A stretch of DNA of 64,000 nucleotides from Pandoraea captiosa (GTDB taxonomy: Bacteria > Pseudomonadota > Gammaproteobacteria > Burkholderiales > Burkholderiaceae). Positions 25,447-33,926 of this stretch are shown piece by piece. How positions within the stretch are numbered: the stretch's first letter is position 1; every line of letters starts with the position of its first letter. The DNA lies in the NCBI RefSeq assembly GCF_902459775.1, contig NZ_CABPSQ010000002.1, positions 186,001 to 250,000 on the forward strand, read 5' to 3'. The translations under genes were made by a program, and so were the position numbers. The notes under the pieces are model-generated. The model had not been told where the DNA came from, did no database searches, and saw nothing but the letters and a program-made list of their open reading frames with translations.

Positions 25447-26640
25447 GTGCCTATCGCGCTTTATGCCCTCACCGCCGGTGCCTTCGGCATCGGTGTGACG
25501 GAGTTTGTCATCATGGGCTTGCTGCTTAACGTCGGCGCCGATTTCGGCGTGTCGATTGCCGCAGCGGGCCTGCTCATTTCCGGCTATGCGCTAGGTGTCG
25601 TGGTCGGTGCCCCGATCATGACGACCGCTACGGCTCGATGGCCGCGCAAGACGGTGCTGCTCGTGCTCATGGCGATCTTCACCGTCGGCAACGCCGCCTG
25701 TGCGCTGGCTCCTAGCTACGGCGCACTGATGGCCGCGCGCGTGCTGACGTCCTTCGCGCATGGCACGTTCTTCGGTGTCGGGTCGGTGGTGGCGACCGGC
25801 CTCGTGTCGCGCGAGCGCCGCGCGTCGGCCATTGCCGTCATGTTCACGGGACTGACGGTCGCCAACATTCTCGGCGTGCCGTTCGGCACCTGGCTGGGCC
25901 AGCATTTCGGATGGCGCGCCAGCTTCTGGGCAGTCACGCTGATCGGTGCCCTCGCCTGGCTCGTCATCGCCGGTTTCGTCCCGAAGATCGCGGCACCCAA
26001 GGACGCCGGTGACTGGCGTGCCGACTTGCGTGCGCTGGCGCGTCGCCCGGTGTTGCTGGGCCTGCTGACGACAGTGCTGGGCTGGGTCGGGGTGTTTGGC
26101 GTGTTCACCTATATTGCGCCGCTGCTCACCGAAGTGACGGGCTTTTCCGAAGGGGCGGTCTCGCCGATTCTGCTGATCTTCGGCGGCGGACTGGTCGTGG
26201 GCAATTTGCTCGGTGGCAAGCTCGCTGACCGTCGTGTGGTGCCGACTGTGTTGGGGAGTCTGCTGGCGCTGTCGGTCGTGCTCGGCGCGATGACCTTCGC
26301 GCTGCACTCGCACTGGCTGGCCGTCGTGTTCGTGGCCCTGCTCGGTGCGACGGCGTTCGCGACGGTCGCGCCGCTGCAACTCTGGGTGATGGAGAAGGCG
26401 TCCGGCGCAGGCGAGAGCCTGGCGTCGAGCTTCAATATCGCGGCATTCAACCTGGGCAACGCCATTGGCGCGTGGCTGGGCGGCTTCGTCATCGAGCACG
26501 GTCCCGGCCTCGCGGCCGTGCCGTGGGTGGCGGCGCTCGTGCCGCTCGTCGGAGTGGGGGTGGCATGGCTGAGCTTGCAGCTCGATCGCCGCGACGCCCG
26601 GCGTCAGCCCGTACCGAACTGCGAAACCCCGGTGGTGTGA
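25447..26640 (+). CDS. MFS efflux transporter (AraJ/YdhP-like)
   Basis: A 397-residue, twelve-span MFS exporter. It begins ALYALTAGAFGIGVTEFVIM, the standard first helix of the sugar-efflux/AraJ group, and has RVLTSFAHGTFFGVGSVVAT and GLTVANILGVPFGTWLGQ in helices 4-5. The start is GTG at 25447 with AGGAG about 6 nt before it. Members pump out sugars, drugs or purine analogues; the substrate here is unknown. Divergent from a LysR gene with a palindromic site between, suggesting inducible expression. Confidence 0.9.
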   Translation: MPIALYALTAGAFGIGVTEFVIMGLLLNVGADFGVSIAAAGLLISGYALGVVVGAPIMTTATARWPRKTVLLVLMAIFTVGNAACALAPSYGALMAARVLTSFAHGTFFGVGSVVATGLVSRERRASAIAVMFTGLTVANILGVPFGTWLGQHFGWRASFWAVTLIGALAWLVIAGFVPKIAAPKDAGDWRADLRALARRPVLLGLLTTVLGWVGVFGVFTYIAPLLTEVTGFSEGAVSPILLIFGGGLVVGNLLGGKLADRRVVPTVLGSLLALSVVLGAMTFALHSHWLAVVFVALLGATAFATVAPLQLWVMEKASGAGESLASSFNIAAFNLGNAIGAWLGGFVIEHGPGLAAVPWVAALVPLVGVGVAWLSLQLDRRDARRQPVPNCETPVV

Positions 26641-26697
26641 CTGGGTGGACGGTCTGACACCGCTTGCATTGCGCACGCGTGTCGGATCGTCCGTTCC

Positions 26698-27549
26698 TCA
26701 GGCCATCACGCCGATGATCACGCTGGCGGCCGCAAAGGCCGCTGTCGCGCCGGCGCCTGCCGTCAGGCCGCGTGCCGTGAGCGTCTCGTGCGGCATCACT
26801 GCCGCGAGGCGACTGCCGCCCGGCAGCGCCAGAATCACTTCTGCCTGACCGCCTTCGTCGGTAACGCCTTCCACCGTGCCTGCCAGACGATTGGCCGTGG
26901 GCAGCCCCGCCAGATCCGCACCTCGCGCCATCTCGATCCACGGCGCCTTGATGAGGGCGAATGCGTGGCCACCGACCGTCAGCCCGAGCGACTGGGTGCT
27001 GTGGTGCGTCAGCGACGCCGTGATCGCCTCGCCGCCGGGCAGCGTCAACGTCACTTCGTCGTTCACGCCGCTGCGCCGAATCGCGGTGATCGTTCCGTGC
27101 AACTGGTTGCGCGCACTGGTCTGAAGCCCGAGCCGGGCGATGACCGGCCACTGTTCGTCGAAATGCTCCAGATCGTTGGCTATCCGTGCAAGAAACTGCC
27201 GTTGCGCGGCTTCGACGGCACGAAAGGCCGCGACGAGCTTCGCGCCACGGGCGGTGAGACGCGTACCGCCGCCGCCACGCCCGCCCGTGCTGCGCGCGAC
27301 CAGCGGCTCGCCGGCGAGCTGATTCATCGCGTCGACGGCGTCCCAGGCGGCCTTGTAGCTCATGCCCGCCGCCTTGGCAGCCGCCGTGATCGAGCCATGC
27401 GAAGCAATATGTTCGAGCAGGGCGATCCGAGCGTGTCCGCCAAGCGACGACGTGCCGCGATGCAGCCACAGCGAGCCGCTCACTTGCAGGGCATCGTCAG
27501 CGTCGTTGTGCAAAGTGCCGTCCGTCATTGAAAAAGGTTCGGAAACCAT
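26698..27549 (-). CDS. modE: ModE-type molybdate-dependent regulator
   Basis: A 283-residue regulator with an N-terminal winged helix of ModE type (GHARIALLEHIASHGSITAA, AAGMSYKAAWDAVDAMN, then TGGRGGGGTRLTARG at the wing) and two TOBE/Mop molybdate-binding modules in the C-terminal half (RNQLHGTITAIRRSGVNDEV; NRLAGTVEGVTDEGGQAEV). It senses molybdate and represses or activates molybdate uptake and molybdoenzyme genes. No mod transport genes are next to it here. Start at ATG 27549 or seven codons on at 27528; neither has a good ribosome site. The longer open frame up to 27720 is not typical. Confidence 0.9.
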   Translation of the reverse strand: MVSEPFSMTDGTLHNDADDALQVSGSLWLHRGTSSLGGHARIALLEHIASHGSITAAAKAAGMSYKAAWDAVDAMNQLAGEPLVARSTGGRGGGGTRLTARGAKLVAAFRAVEAAQRQFLARIANDLEHFDEQWPVIARLGLQTSARNQLHGTITAIRRSGVNDEVTLTLPGGEAITASLTHHSTQSLGLTVGGHAFALIKAPWIEMARGADLAGLPTANRLAGTVEGVTDEGGQAEVILALPGGSRLAAVMPHETLTARGLTAGAGATAAFAAASVIIGVMA

Positions 27550-27841
27550 AATGATTTTTTCGATCAAACGCGTCAGGTGGCCGCATTGTAGAGGGTGGGC
27601 GAACCAGCAAATATAAAGGCGGGACGGGAAACTGTTGCGGCGCACCAACGAAGCGCACTTCGAACGTCCGTTTGGGGGACGAATGGGGGACGTTTCTCCT
27701 CTACATTGAATTTGCCGCATGCCCCCCCAAAGCCGGTTCGTGTTGCTTCAAGCCTGAAATTCTCCGGCGTGAAGCGAACTGACCGGGAATGCGACGTTTA
27801 CCGAAGTGCCCACTCACCTGACACAACAGAAACGGGGTGAA

Positions 27842-28078
27842 ATGATGCGCGACAGGAATATCAAGGAAACGGTTGACGGGGCTCGATACTATCGTCTGGT
27901 TCGCATATTGCCTAACGGCAAGCGACATCAGATGCAAATCTCTTTCTCCGCGGGTGAAATGCGCTTCAGACGTTTCGTCGCGCAGCGATTGTGGTTGCTG
28001 CGAGCCGAAATGCGAGACAGCACGCGGGCGGCCGCTACGCCCGCACCACGCAGTAACATGCCGCAGTTGGTCTTCTGA
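27842..28078 (+). CDS. Small basic hypothetical protein
   Basis: A 78-residue, strongly basic protein (MMRDRNIKETVDGARYYRLV...; KRHQMQISFSAGEMRFRRFV) with no known motif. GGGGTGA lies a few bases before the two adjacent ATGs at 27842 and 27845. The segment YYRLVRILPNGKRHQMQISF could be a small beta sheet. It is a likely but unproven gene; nothing nearby suggests a function. Confidence 0.55.
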   Translation: MMRDRNIKETVDGARYYRLVRILPNGKRHQMQISFSAGEMRFRRFVAQRLWLLRAEMRDSTRAAATPAPRSNMPQLVF

Positions 28079-28230
28079 CACGACCGTGGTCTTGTCGGAT
28101 CGAACGCCGGACCGGTGGCTTCACGGGTCTGGCGTTTTGCGCTTGCGCCGCCTCCCCGTTCCCGGCTCGTCAGGCTCTGCGGGCTTTGCGCGCTGTCGTT
28201 GCGCTCACCCTGCCGTGAGGACGCGTCGTC

Positions 28231-29877
28231 TTAGCCCGCCTTGCGGGGCGTGACAGATGTGGGGGATGTCGGTGGCGTGGGTGACATCACGGAAGCGAGC
28301 GGCGGCATCGTCGCAGTCGTCTTCACGGCCGTGAGTCCGGTACCCGCGTGTGCAATCGCGTATTGCACGAGTTCGTCGAAGGCAATGGGCCGCGCAAACA
28401 GGTATCCCTGTGCATAAGTGACGTTGCGCCCGCGCAGGTAATTGGCCTGCATCTCGTTCTCGACCCCTTCCGCCACGATCGTCATGTCCAGCCGCTCGGC
28501 CAGATGGATGATGGAATCGCAGATGTTGCGCGTGACCACGTCGTCTTCGGTCACCGGCAGGAATTCCTTGTCGATCTTCAGATAGTTGAAGTCGTAGCGC
28601 TTCAGATAGCCGATGGAGTTGTTCTCCGCGCCGAAGTCGTCGAGCGCCGTCTCGATGCCACGCCGCTGCAACTCGGCCATCACGTTACGTGCGGCGGCCG
28701 TGTCGCGAATCACGTAACGCTCGGTGATTTCGGCGACCATCGGATACGTGTTGTTCAACGCACCGTAGTAACGCTCGATGTCATGGAGGATCGTGGTGTC
28801 GCGCAAGTGCCGTTCGGCGAGATTGATGCCGATATGAAACCCCTGAGGCAATGCGCCTCTGGCCACGTCGTTACGGATCTGGCGCAGCAAGGCGCGGGTG
28901 AGATCGATGATCAGGCCGTTGTCTTCCGCAATCGGAATGAAGGCATCGGGTCGCACCAGACCGGCCACGGGGTGATGCCAGCGCATCAGCGCTTCGGCGC
29001 CCGCACATCGGCCGGTGGCGAGTTCCATGACCGGCTGGTAGTACACCTTGAATTCGTTGCGCTTGATGCCGTGGGCAATCTGCCGCTTCATGAACTGCGC
29101 CGGGCCGAGATGGCGGAACGTCATGACGCCGAGCAGGAACGCCACGATGCCGCCGAACGCCAGGAAGATCGGCGCCTGTTGGGTCGCGAGCGATTGCATT
29201 AACGACGGACTGCCCGCGAGTGACGTCGTGAAGTATCGGGACGTGAGCGATACCTGCGCGCCGCGCGTGGCGATGCCCGCCGACTCCAGTTTCGGACCTT
29301 CCGAGGTGAGGGAGACGTTGCCGACCGTCATGGCCGTCCATGCCAGATCGCTCGTCTTGACGCTGTGCAACGTCTCCGTGAGGTAGATGCCGTCCACGAA
29401 GCCGAGCACGCCATCGGTGGCGGACGTCGGCACGTAAAGCGCCAGCGCCGGCATATCCCGCACATACGGCGTGCTGCTCACGAGCAACGCGCGCGTGCCG
29501 GTGAGCATGGGCACGAGATCGGCCGGCAGCGGCATGTTCAGGGCCGCGCTGGAGCGAATGACGGATGCGCAATAGAGCTGCCCGCGCGAGACGAGCCAGA
29601 TGGAGCGGAAGTACGGGCTGAGGGTGCCGGTGGCCTGAAGCGAGGTGCTGACCTCGCTGCACGACCGGCCGACCCATGGGGACGCGCCGCGCAGCGTGTT
29701 CTCGGCTTGCGCGACGATGCGTTCGAGGGCGTTGCGCTGACGCTCGGCCTCCTCCTGAAGGATCGACTGCGACATGTGATAAATGCGCAGCCAACCCAGA
29801 AACAGGACGACAGCGAGCGTGACCGTCACGACAAGTCCGGTCACCAGCCACTGCACGACTCTGGAGTGTTGAATCAT
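28231..29877 (-). CDS. CSS-motif EAL-domain c-di-GMP phosphodiesterase
   Basis: A 548-residue membrane enzyme that should degrade cyclic di-GMP. Helix one is at about residues 9-30, a periplasmic CSS-type sensor domain follows (GRSCSEVS with the redox Cys-Ser pattern), then helix two (PIFLAFGGIVAFLLGVMTF, about 235-255) and a full EAL domain. Its catalytic set looks complete: E295-A-L in AEALMRWHHP, the Asn in NLAERHL, Glu in EITER, DDFG, the Lys in KIDKEF, EGVEN and QGYLFARP. CSS-EAL enzymes respond to periplasmic disulfide formation. It is a single gene; together with the Wsp operon it gives this window both sides of c-di-GMP turnover. ATG 29877 starts just before the first helix. Confidence 0.92.
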   Translation of the reverse strand: MIQHSRVVQWLVTGLVVTVTLAVVLFLGWLRIYHMSQSILQEEAERQRNALERIVAQAENTLRGASPWVGRSCSEVSTSLQATGTLSPYFRSIWLVSRGQLYCASVIRSSAALNMPLPADLVPMLTGTRALLVSSTPYVRDMPALALYVPTSATDGVLGFVDGIYLTETLHSVKTSDLAWTAMTVGNVSLTSEGPKLESAGIATRGAQVSLTSRYFTTSLAGSPSLMQSLATQQAPIFLAFGGIVAFLLGVMTFRHLGPAQFMKRQIAHGIKRNEFKVYYQPVMELATGRCAGAEALMRWHHPVAGLVRPDAFIPIAEDNGLIIDLTRALLRQIRNDVARGALPQGFHIGINLAERHLRDTTILHDIERYYGALNNTYPMVAEITERYVIRDTAAARNVMAELQRRGIETALDDFGAENNSIGYLKRYDFNYLKIDKEFLPVTEDDVVTRNICDSIIHLAERLDMTIVAEGVENEMQANYLRGRNVTYAQGYLFARPIAFDELVQYAIAHAGTGLTAVKTTATMPPLASVMSPTPPTSPTSVTPRKAG

Positions 29878-30316
29878 GTTTGCTGCCAACCAAGAAAGCG
29901 GAGGGTCCCACGTGGACTGCGGTGCTGCACGGCACAACTCGTCAGATGACTCTACACGAATACCCGACGGCGTCCGACCCCCGATAAACCCGCACAACGC
30001 CCGGCGCACGGGCGTGAACGGCGCGTGCCAGTGATGCGCGAGACGACCGTGGGGCGATCGTCCGACATCTGGCGAGGCGGCGGTCTAACCGTGGTCTGCG
30101 TGGCACTCGGATGGCGTAATCGCGACAAAACTTGGCGTAACGGCGATTTACGCATGCTCTACACTTCACTCATTAACTTTCCGGCGGAAATTGGGATTAA
30201 TCCCAACTTTCTTGCATAGGTCTGCCAAATTGCGCAAAAGATGGCACCAAAGACGGCACGGAAGACCCCGGAAAGCACACGTTTTCCCAAGCCTTTGACG
30301 TTAATTCACCCATCCC
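29878..30316. other. Divergent promoter region between the EAL gene and the fsr-like gene
   Basis: About 440 bp. It holds a perfect 16-bp palindrome (listed separately) about 110 bp before the transporter start. Apart from that I see AT-rich promoter-like stretches around 30130-30210, and no open frame with a ribosome site or structured RNA. Confidence 0.45.
30191..30206. promoter_or_regulatory. Perfect 16-bp palindrome, possible operator
   Basis: TTGGGATTAATCCCAA with no spacer, flanked by AAA and CTTT. It lies 110 bp upstream of the fosmidomycin-resistance-type transporter. No regulator gene adjoins it, so the binding protein is unknown. Confidence 0.55.
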
Positions 30317-31552
30317 ATGTCGAGTCAACCTGCTACGTCCCTCTCCGGTGCCAACCCACCGGCCGCGCAGGGCACGGCGTTTCGCGTGCTGTCTGCGATC
30401 AGCTTCTCCCACCTGCTCAACGACATGATTCAGTCGTTGATCCTGGCCATCTACCCGCTGCTCAAGTCCGGCTTCAACCTGAGCTTCGGGCAGGTCGGTC
30501 TGATTACGCTCACGTACCAGATCACGGCCTCGTTGTTGCAGCCGGTCGTGGGCCTCTATACGGATAAGCATCCGAAGCCATACTCGCTGCCGGTCGGCAT
30601 GGGCTTCACGCTCGTGGGGCTGCTGTTGCTGGCCGTCGCGCCCAACTTCGGCATGCTGCTCGTGGCGGCCGCGCTCGTGGGCATGGGGTCGTCGGTGTTT
30701 CATCCGGAATCGTCACGCGTAGCGCGCATGGCCTCGGGCGGACGCCACGGCATGGCGCAATCGTTCTTTCAGGTGGGCGGGAACGTGGGCTCGTCGCTCG
30801 GCCCGTTACTCGCGGCCCTGATCATCGTTCCGAACGGCCGTGGCAGCGTGGCGTGGTTCTCGGTGGCGGCGCTCGTTGCGATCTTCGTGCTGTACCAGGT
30901 GAGCCGCTGGTACGCGGTCCAACGTGCGGCGAGCAAGGGCAAGCCGGCGGCGCGCCGCGGGGGAGCGCATCAGCTCTCGCAGGGCAAGGTGCTGTTTGCC
31001 ATCGGTATCTTGCTGGTGCTGATCTTCTCGAAGTACTTCTATCTGGCGAGCATCAGCAGCTACTTCACGTTCTACCTGATCAGCAAGTTCCACGTGTCGG
31101 TGCAAAGTGCCCAGGTGCATCTGTTCGTCTTCCTGTTCGCCGTGGCCGCAGGCACGATGATCGGCGGCCCGCTGGGCGACAAGATCGGTCGCAAGTACGT
31201 GATCTGGGGATCGATTCTCGGCGCCGCCCCGTTCACGCTGATGCTGCCGTACGCCGACCTGTTCTGGACCGGTATTCTGACGGTGCTGATCGGGCTGATT
31301 CTGGCGTCGGCGTTCTCGGCCATTCTGGTCTACGCACAGGAGTTAATGCCGGGCAAGGTCGGTACGGTGTCAGGGTTGTTCTTCGGCTTTGCATTCGGCA
31401 TGGGCGGTGTGGGCGCTGCCGTGCTCGGTCAGTTGGCCGACTCGACGAGCATCGACTTCGTCTATCACGTGTGCGCGTTCCTGCCGCTGCTCGGGATCGT
31501 GACCGTCATGTTGCCGGACGTCGAAGGGCACAAGAAGACTGTGGCCGCATGA
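30317..31552 (+). CDS. fsr: MFS efflux pump of the fosmidomycin-resistance (Fsr) type
   Basis: A 411-residue MFS exporter. Diagnostic segments are SFSHLLNDMIQSLILAIYPL in the first helix, GQVGLITLTYQITASLLQPV, the loop GLYTDKHPKPYSLPVG, and SSVFHPESSRVARMASGGRH with the FHPE motif that marks Fsr relatives. The Gly-rich FFQVGGNVGSSLGPLLAA follows. It exports fosmidomycin and likely other small anions in characterised members. The ATG at 30317 has no strong ribosome site. A symmetrical terminator follows, shared with the convergent gene. Confidence 0.9.
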   Translation: MSSQPATSLSGANPPAAQGTAFRVLSAISFSHLLNDMIQSLILAIYPLLKSGFNLSFGQVGLITLTYQITASLLQPVVGLYTDKHPKPYSLPVGMGFTLVGLLLLAVAPNFGMLLVAAALVGMGSSVFHPESSRVARMASGGRHGMAQSFFQVGGNVGSSLGPLLAALIIVPNGRGSVAWFSVAALVAIFVLYQVSRWYAVQRAASKGKPAARRGGAHQLSQGKVLFAIGILLVLIFSKYFYLASISSYFTFYLISKFHVSVQSAQVHLFVFLFAVAAGTMIGGPLGDKIGRKYVIWGSILGAAPFTLMLPYADLFWTGILTVLIGLILASAFSAILVYAQELMPGKVGTVSGLFFGFAFGMGGVGAAVLGQLADSTSIDFVYHVCAFLPLLGIVTVMLPDVEGHKKTVAA

Positions 31553-31640
31553 AGCGACGTCGGCCAACGTCGGCGCCGTAGTCCGTCATCGGGCGCCACA
31601 TCTGACGCCACATCCGACGCGACATCTGTCGCGACAAACG

Positions 31641-31680
31641 AAAATCGCCGGTCCGAAGTTTCGGAGCCGGCGATTTTTTT
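31641..31680. terminator. Bidirectional rho-independent terminator
   Basis: AAAATCGCCGG(T)CCG, a loop of AAGTTT, and CGG(A)GCCGGCGATTTTTTT. A-rich on the left and T-rich on the right, so it can end both the fsr-like gene and the convergent surface-protein gene. Confidence 0.85.
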
Positions 31681-31747
31681 GTCTGGCGTCGCGACTGTCG
31701 CAATGGTTGCGGATGTCGCGACGGTCACGCGCCAGGGTGCCGACGCC

Positions 31748-32161
31748 TTACGGCGTACCGCGCTTTTGCAATTCCCAGCGTGCCTTTTCGTTTGCCTTGC
31801 AGGCGGGCAGCTTGAGCGTGACTTCCTGACCCTTGGCGGTCAGCAGCACCACCAGATCGCGGCAGGTCTTGTCGCCGTCCTTCTGGGTATTGGTCGGTGT
31901 GAGCTGTGCCGCGATGGCCACGGGGTTGCCCGTGCCCTTGTTGGTCCACTCGGTGGTTTCGTTATCCTGCTTGTTGGACAGCACGGCACCGGCAGCCTTG
32001 GCGAACGACTCGTTGTCTGCCTTGCGCATATAGGCCAGCGGCGAGTTGCTCATGAAGGAAAGATTCGACGCAGCGAAGGCCGGTGCGGCCACGCTGGCGC
32101 CGATGACGAGCGCCGTGCCGAGCACCATCGAGCGGGCGCGAGAGGAGCGGATAAGCGACAT
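31748..32161 (-). CDS. Small exported protein, surface-antigen-like
   Basis: A 137-residue exported protein. The signal peptide (RARSMVLGTALVIGASVAAP region) is cut near AFA/AS at 30-31. The mature part has ETTEWTNKGTGNPVAIAAQL and DKTCRDLVVLLTAKGQEVTL with two Cys (in KTCRD and LPACK) that may pair. This recalls the C-terminal beta domain of 17-kDa/RT0821-type surface proteins, but the match is weak and the name is tentative. Start at ATG 32161. Convergent with the fsr-like gene over a shared terminator. Confidence 0.75.
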   Translation of the reverse strand: MSLIRSSRARSMVLGTALVIGASVAAPAFAASNLSFMSNSPLAYMRKADNESFAKAAGAVLSNKQDNETTEWTNKGTGNPVAIAAQLTPTNTQKDGDKTCRDLVVLLTAKGQEVTLKLPACKANEKARWELQKRGTP

Positions 32162-32343
32162 TCGGAGTCCTTGATATTGTCGACAGGGGACGAAGCCTGC
32201 GCGATGCCTGGCCGGACGTCATGTCCGGCGAAGGCCGCAGGAAGCACGTCGATCATAAAAGAAACCGGCAGCGGCGTCATCTCGGCACGCCATGGCACGG
32301 TCGTCGCAGGGCATCCCGGAAGCATCGCGGGATGGCGGGCAAA

Positions 32344-33732
32344 TCACGGACGACGCAGGGTGGTCATGACGTCTGCGACCTGCGCCAGTGCGGCGCGCAG
32401 CGTGGCGTCGTCACGTGGCGAGCCGAGCGCTACCCGAATCGCGGATGGCGCGGCCTGCCCCGGCGCGGCGAACGCATCGACCGGCGTCACGGCAATGCCG
32501 CGCGACTGAAGCGCGGCCACCACGTCGTCGCAGCGCAGCGGTGCGGGCACCGGTACCAGCCGGTGAAAGGCGCCGTCATAACCCGTCGAGCCACAAGCCG
32601 CCAGACATTCGCGGGCGATGGCCTGCCGTTGCGCCGCCATCACGCGCTTGCGGACGATCCACTGGTCGATCGTGCCGTCGCCCAGCCAGCGGGTGGCCAG
32701 TTGCGCCATGAATGGCGCAGCGCTCCAGACGCTGGCTCGCATTGCCGCATGCACCCGCGGCAGCCAGGCGGGCGGTGCAACGAGATAGGCGATACGCAGC
32801 CCGGGTGCGGCCGGTTTCGAGAGGCTGCACACTTCGAACGTGCGCTCAGGAGCGAGCAGGCGCAGGGGCGGTGGGGCGTCCGGCACGAGGAAGCCGTAGG
32901 CACTGTCGTCGATCAGCAGAAGATCGTGCCGTCTGGCGACTTCGACCAGCGCCATGCGTTGCGCGAGCGGCATCACGCAGCCCAGCGGGTTATGCAGCGT
33001 GGGCATCGTGTAGACGACGCGAATCCGCCCCGCATGGCCGCGTCCCGTATCGGTCCGGCAAAGCTTGTCGAGCGCCAGCGGGTCGAGGCCACCGTCGTTC
33101 ATGGCAACGGCGGTGAGCGGCACGTCACGCATCGCCGCGAGCGCCTTCCATCCCGGATACGTCAGCGCTTCGACGGCGACCGGTTCGCCCGCGCGGCACA
33201 GCGCCAATTGCAGCACGTCGAGCGCATGCTGGCCTCCCGCGCAGATCACCAGCGAGTCGGCCACCTCGCGCGGGTTGGCGACGCCGTCGCGGCGCGAGAG
33301 CCATTGCGCTGCCGCGCGCCGATCGGACGGATGGCCGTCGTGCGGCGTGTGCGCGAGCCACGCGCTCAGGTCGCCGCCGGAGGCCATGTCGCGCAACGAC
33401 TGGCGCAACGTTTCGGTCTGCTCGGACAATACCGGGTAGTTGAAGGCCAGGTCGACGCCGTCCAGCGCCCCTGGCGCCGGGGCCCATTGCGCAAAGGCAG
33501 CCGCGGCGCCGACAGCCGGCGAGCGAACGAAGGTGCCGCGCCCCACTTCGCCCACGGCGAGACCGCGTCGCGCGAGTTCGGCGTAAATGCGCGTGACGGT
33601 GGAAGTCGCGAGTCCATACGTGTCGGCGTAATCGCGCTGCGGTGGCAGACGGGCGCCAGAGGGCAGATCGCCGCGGGCAATGGCGTCGGCAAGGCGTTCG
33701 ACGTGATCGAGGTAACGGGCGGGAGCGGCCAT
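32344..33732 (-). CDS. MocR/PdxR-type GntR regulator with aminotransferase domain
   Basis: A 462-residue fusion of a GntR winged helix (RLADAIARGDLPSGARLPPQ, YGLATSTVTRIYAELARRGL, VGRGTFVR; residues about 10-75) and a fold-type I aminotransferase domain. The pyridoxal phosphate lysine is K306 in SLSKPAAPGLR; NPLGCVMP and LLIDDSAYGFL are the other cofactor-region motifs. MocR regulators sense PLP or an amino compound and usually control a divergent gene, here an MFS transporter about 195 bp away. Between them lies a (GCCGA)15 tract. ATG 33732 starts just before the winged helix; the frame extends to a GTG at 33783. Confidence 0.9.
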   Translation of the reverse strand: MAAPARYLDHVERLADAIARGDLPSGARLPPQRDYADTYGLATSTVTRIYAELARRGLAVGEVGRGTFVRSPAVGAAAAFAQWAPAPGALDGVDLAFNYPVLSEQTETLRQSLRDMASGGDLSAWLAHTPHDGHPSDRRAAAQWLSRRDGVANPREVADSLVICAGGQHALDVLQLALCRAGEPVAVEALTYPGWKALAAMRDVPLTAVAMNDGGLDPLALDKLCRTDTGRGHAGRIRVVYTMPTLHNPLGCVMPLAQRMALVEVARRHDLLLIDDSAYGFLVPDAPPPLRLLAPERTFEVCSLSKPAAPGLRIAYLVAPPAWLPRVHAAMRASVWSAAPFMAQLATRWLGDGTIDQWIVRKRVMAAQRQAIARECLAACGSTGYDGAFHRLVPVPAPLRCDDVVAALQSRGIAVTPVDAFAAPGQAAPSAIRVALGSPRDDATLRAALAQVADVMTTLRRP

Positions 33733-33810
33733 GGCACCAGACGGGCGAGAGGAATTGTTATCAGGACAATTCAATAATTGCACTGGATTGGCGGGCTGAC
33801 AATACTGGGA

Positions 33811-33885
33811 GCCGAGCCGAGCCGAGCCGAGCCGAGCCGAGCCGAGCCGAGCCGAGCCGAGCCGAGCCGAGCCGAGCCGAGCCGA
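33811..33885. repeat. Pentanucleotide simple repeat (GCCGA)15
   Basis: Fifteen perfect copies of GCCGA, 75 bp, 42 bp before the MFS start codon and about 80 bp from the MocR start. All frames across it stay open on the plus strand. The perfect array suggests recent slippage and a variable copy number. Confidence 0.95.
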
Positions 33886-33926
33886 GCTGTGCTTTGCCCT
33901 TGCGCCTGTCCTGTGTCCTCAACGCT

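Noticed and set aside
33811-33885. CRISPR array
   Set aside because: The units are 5 bp with no spacers; it is a simple sequence repeat.
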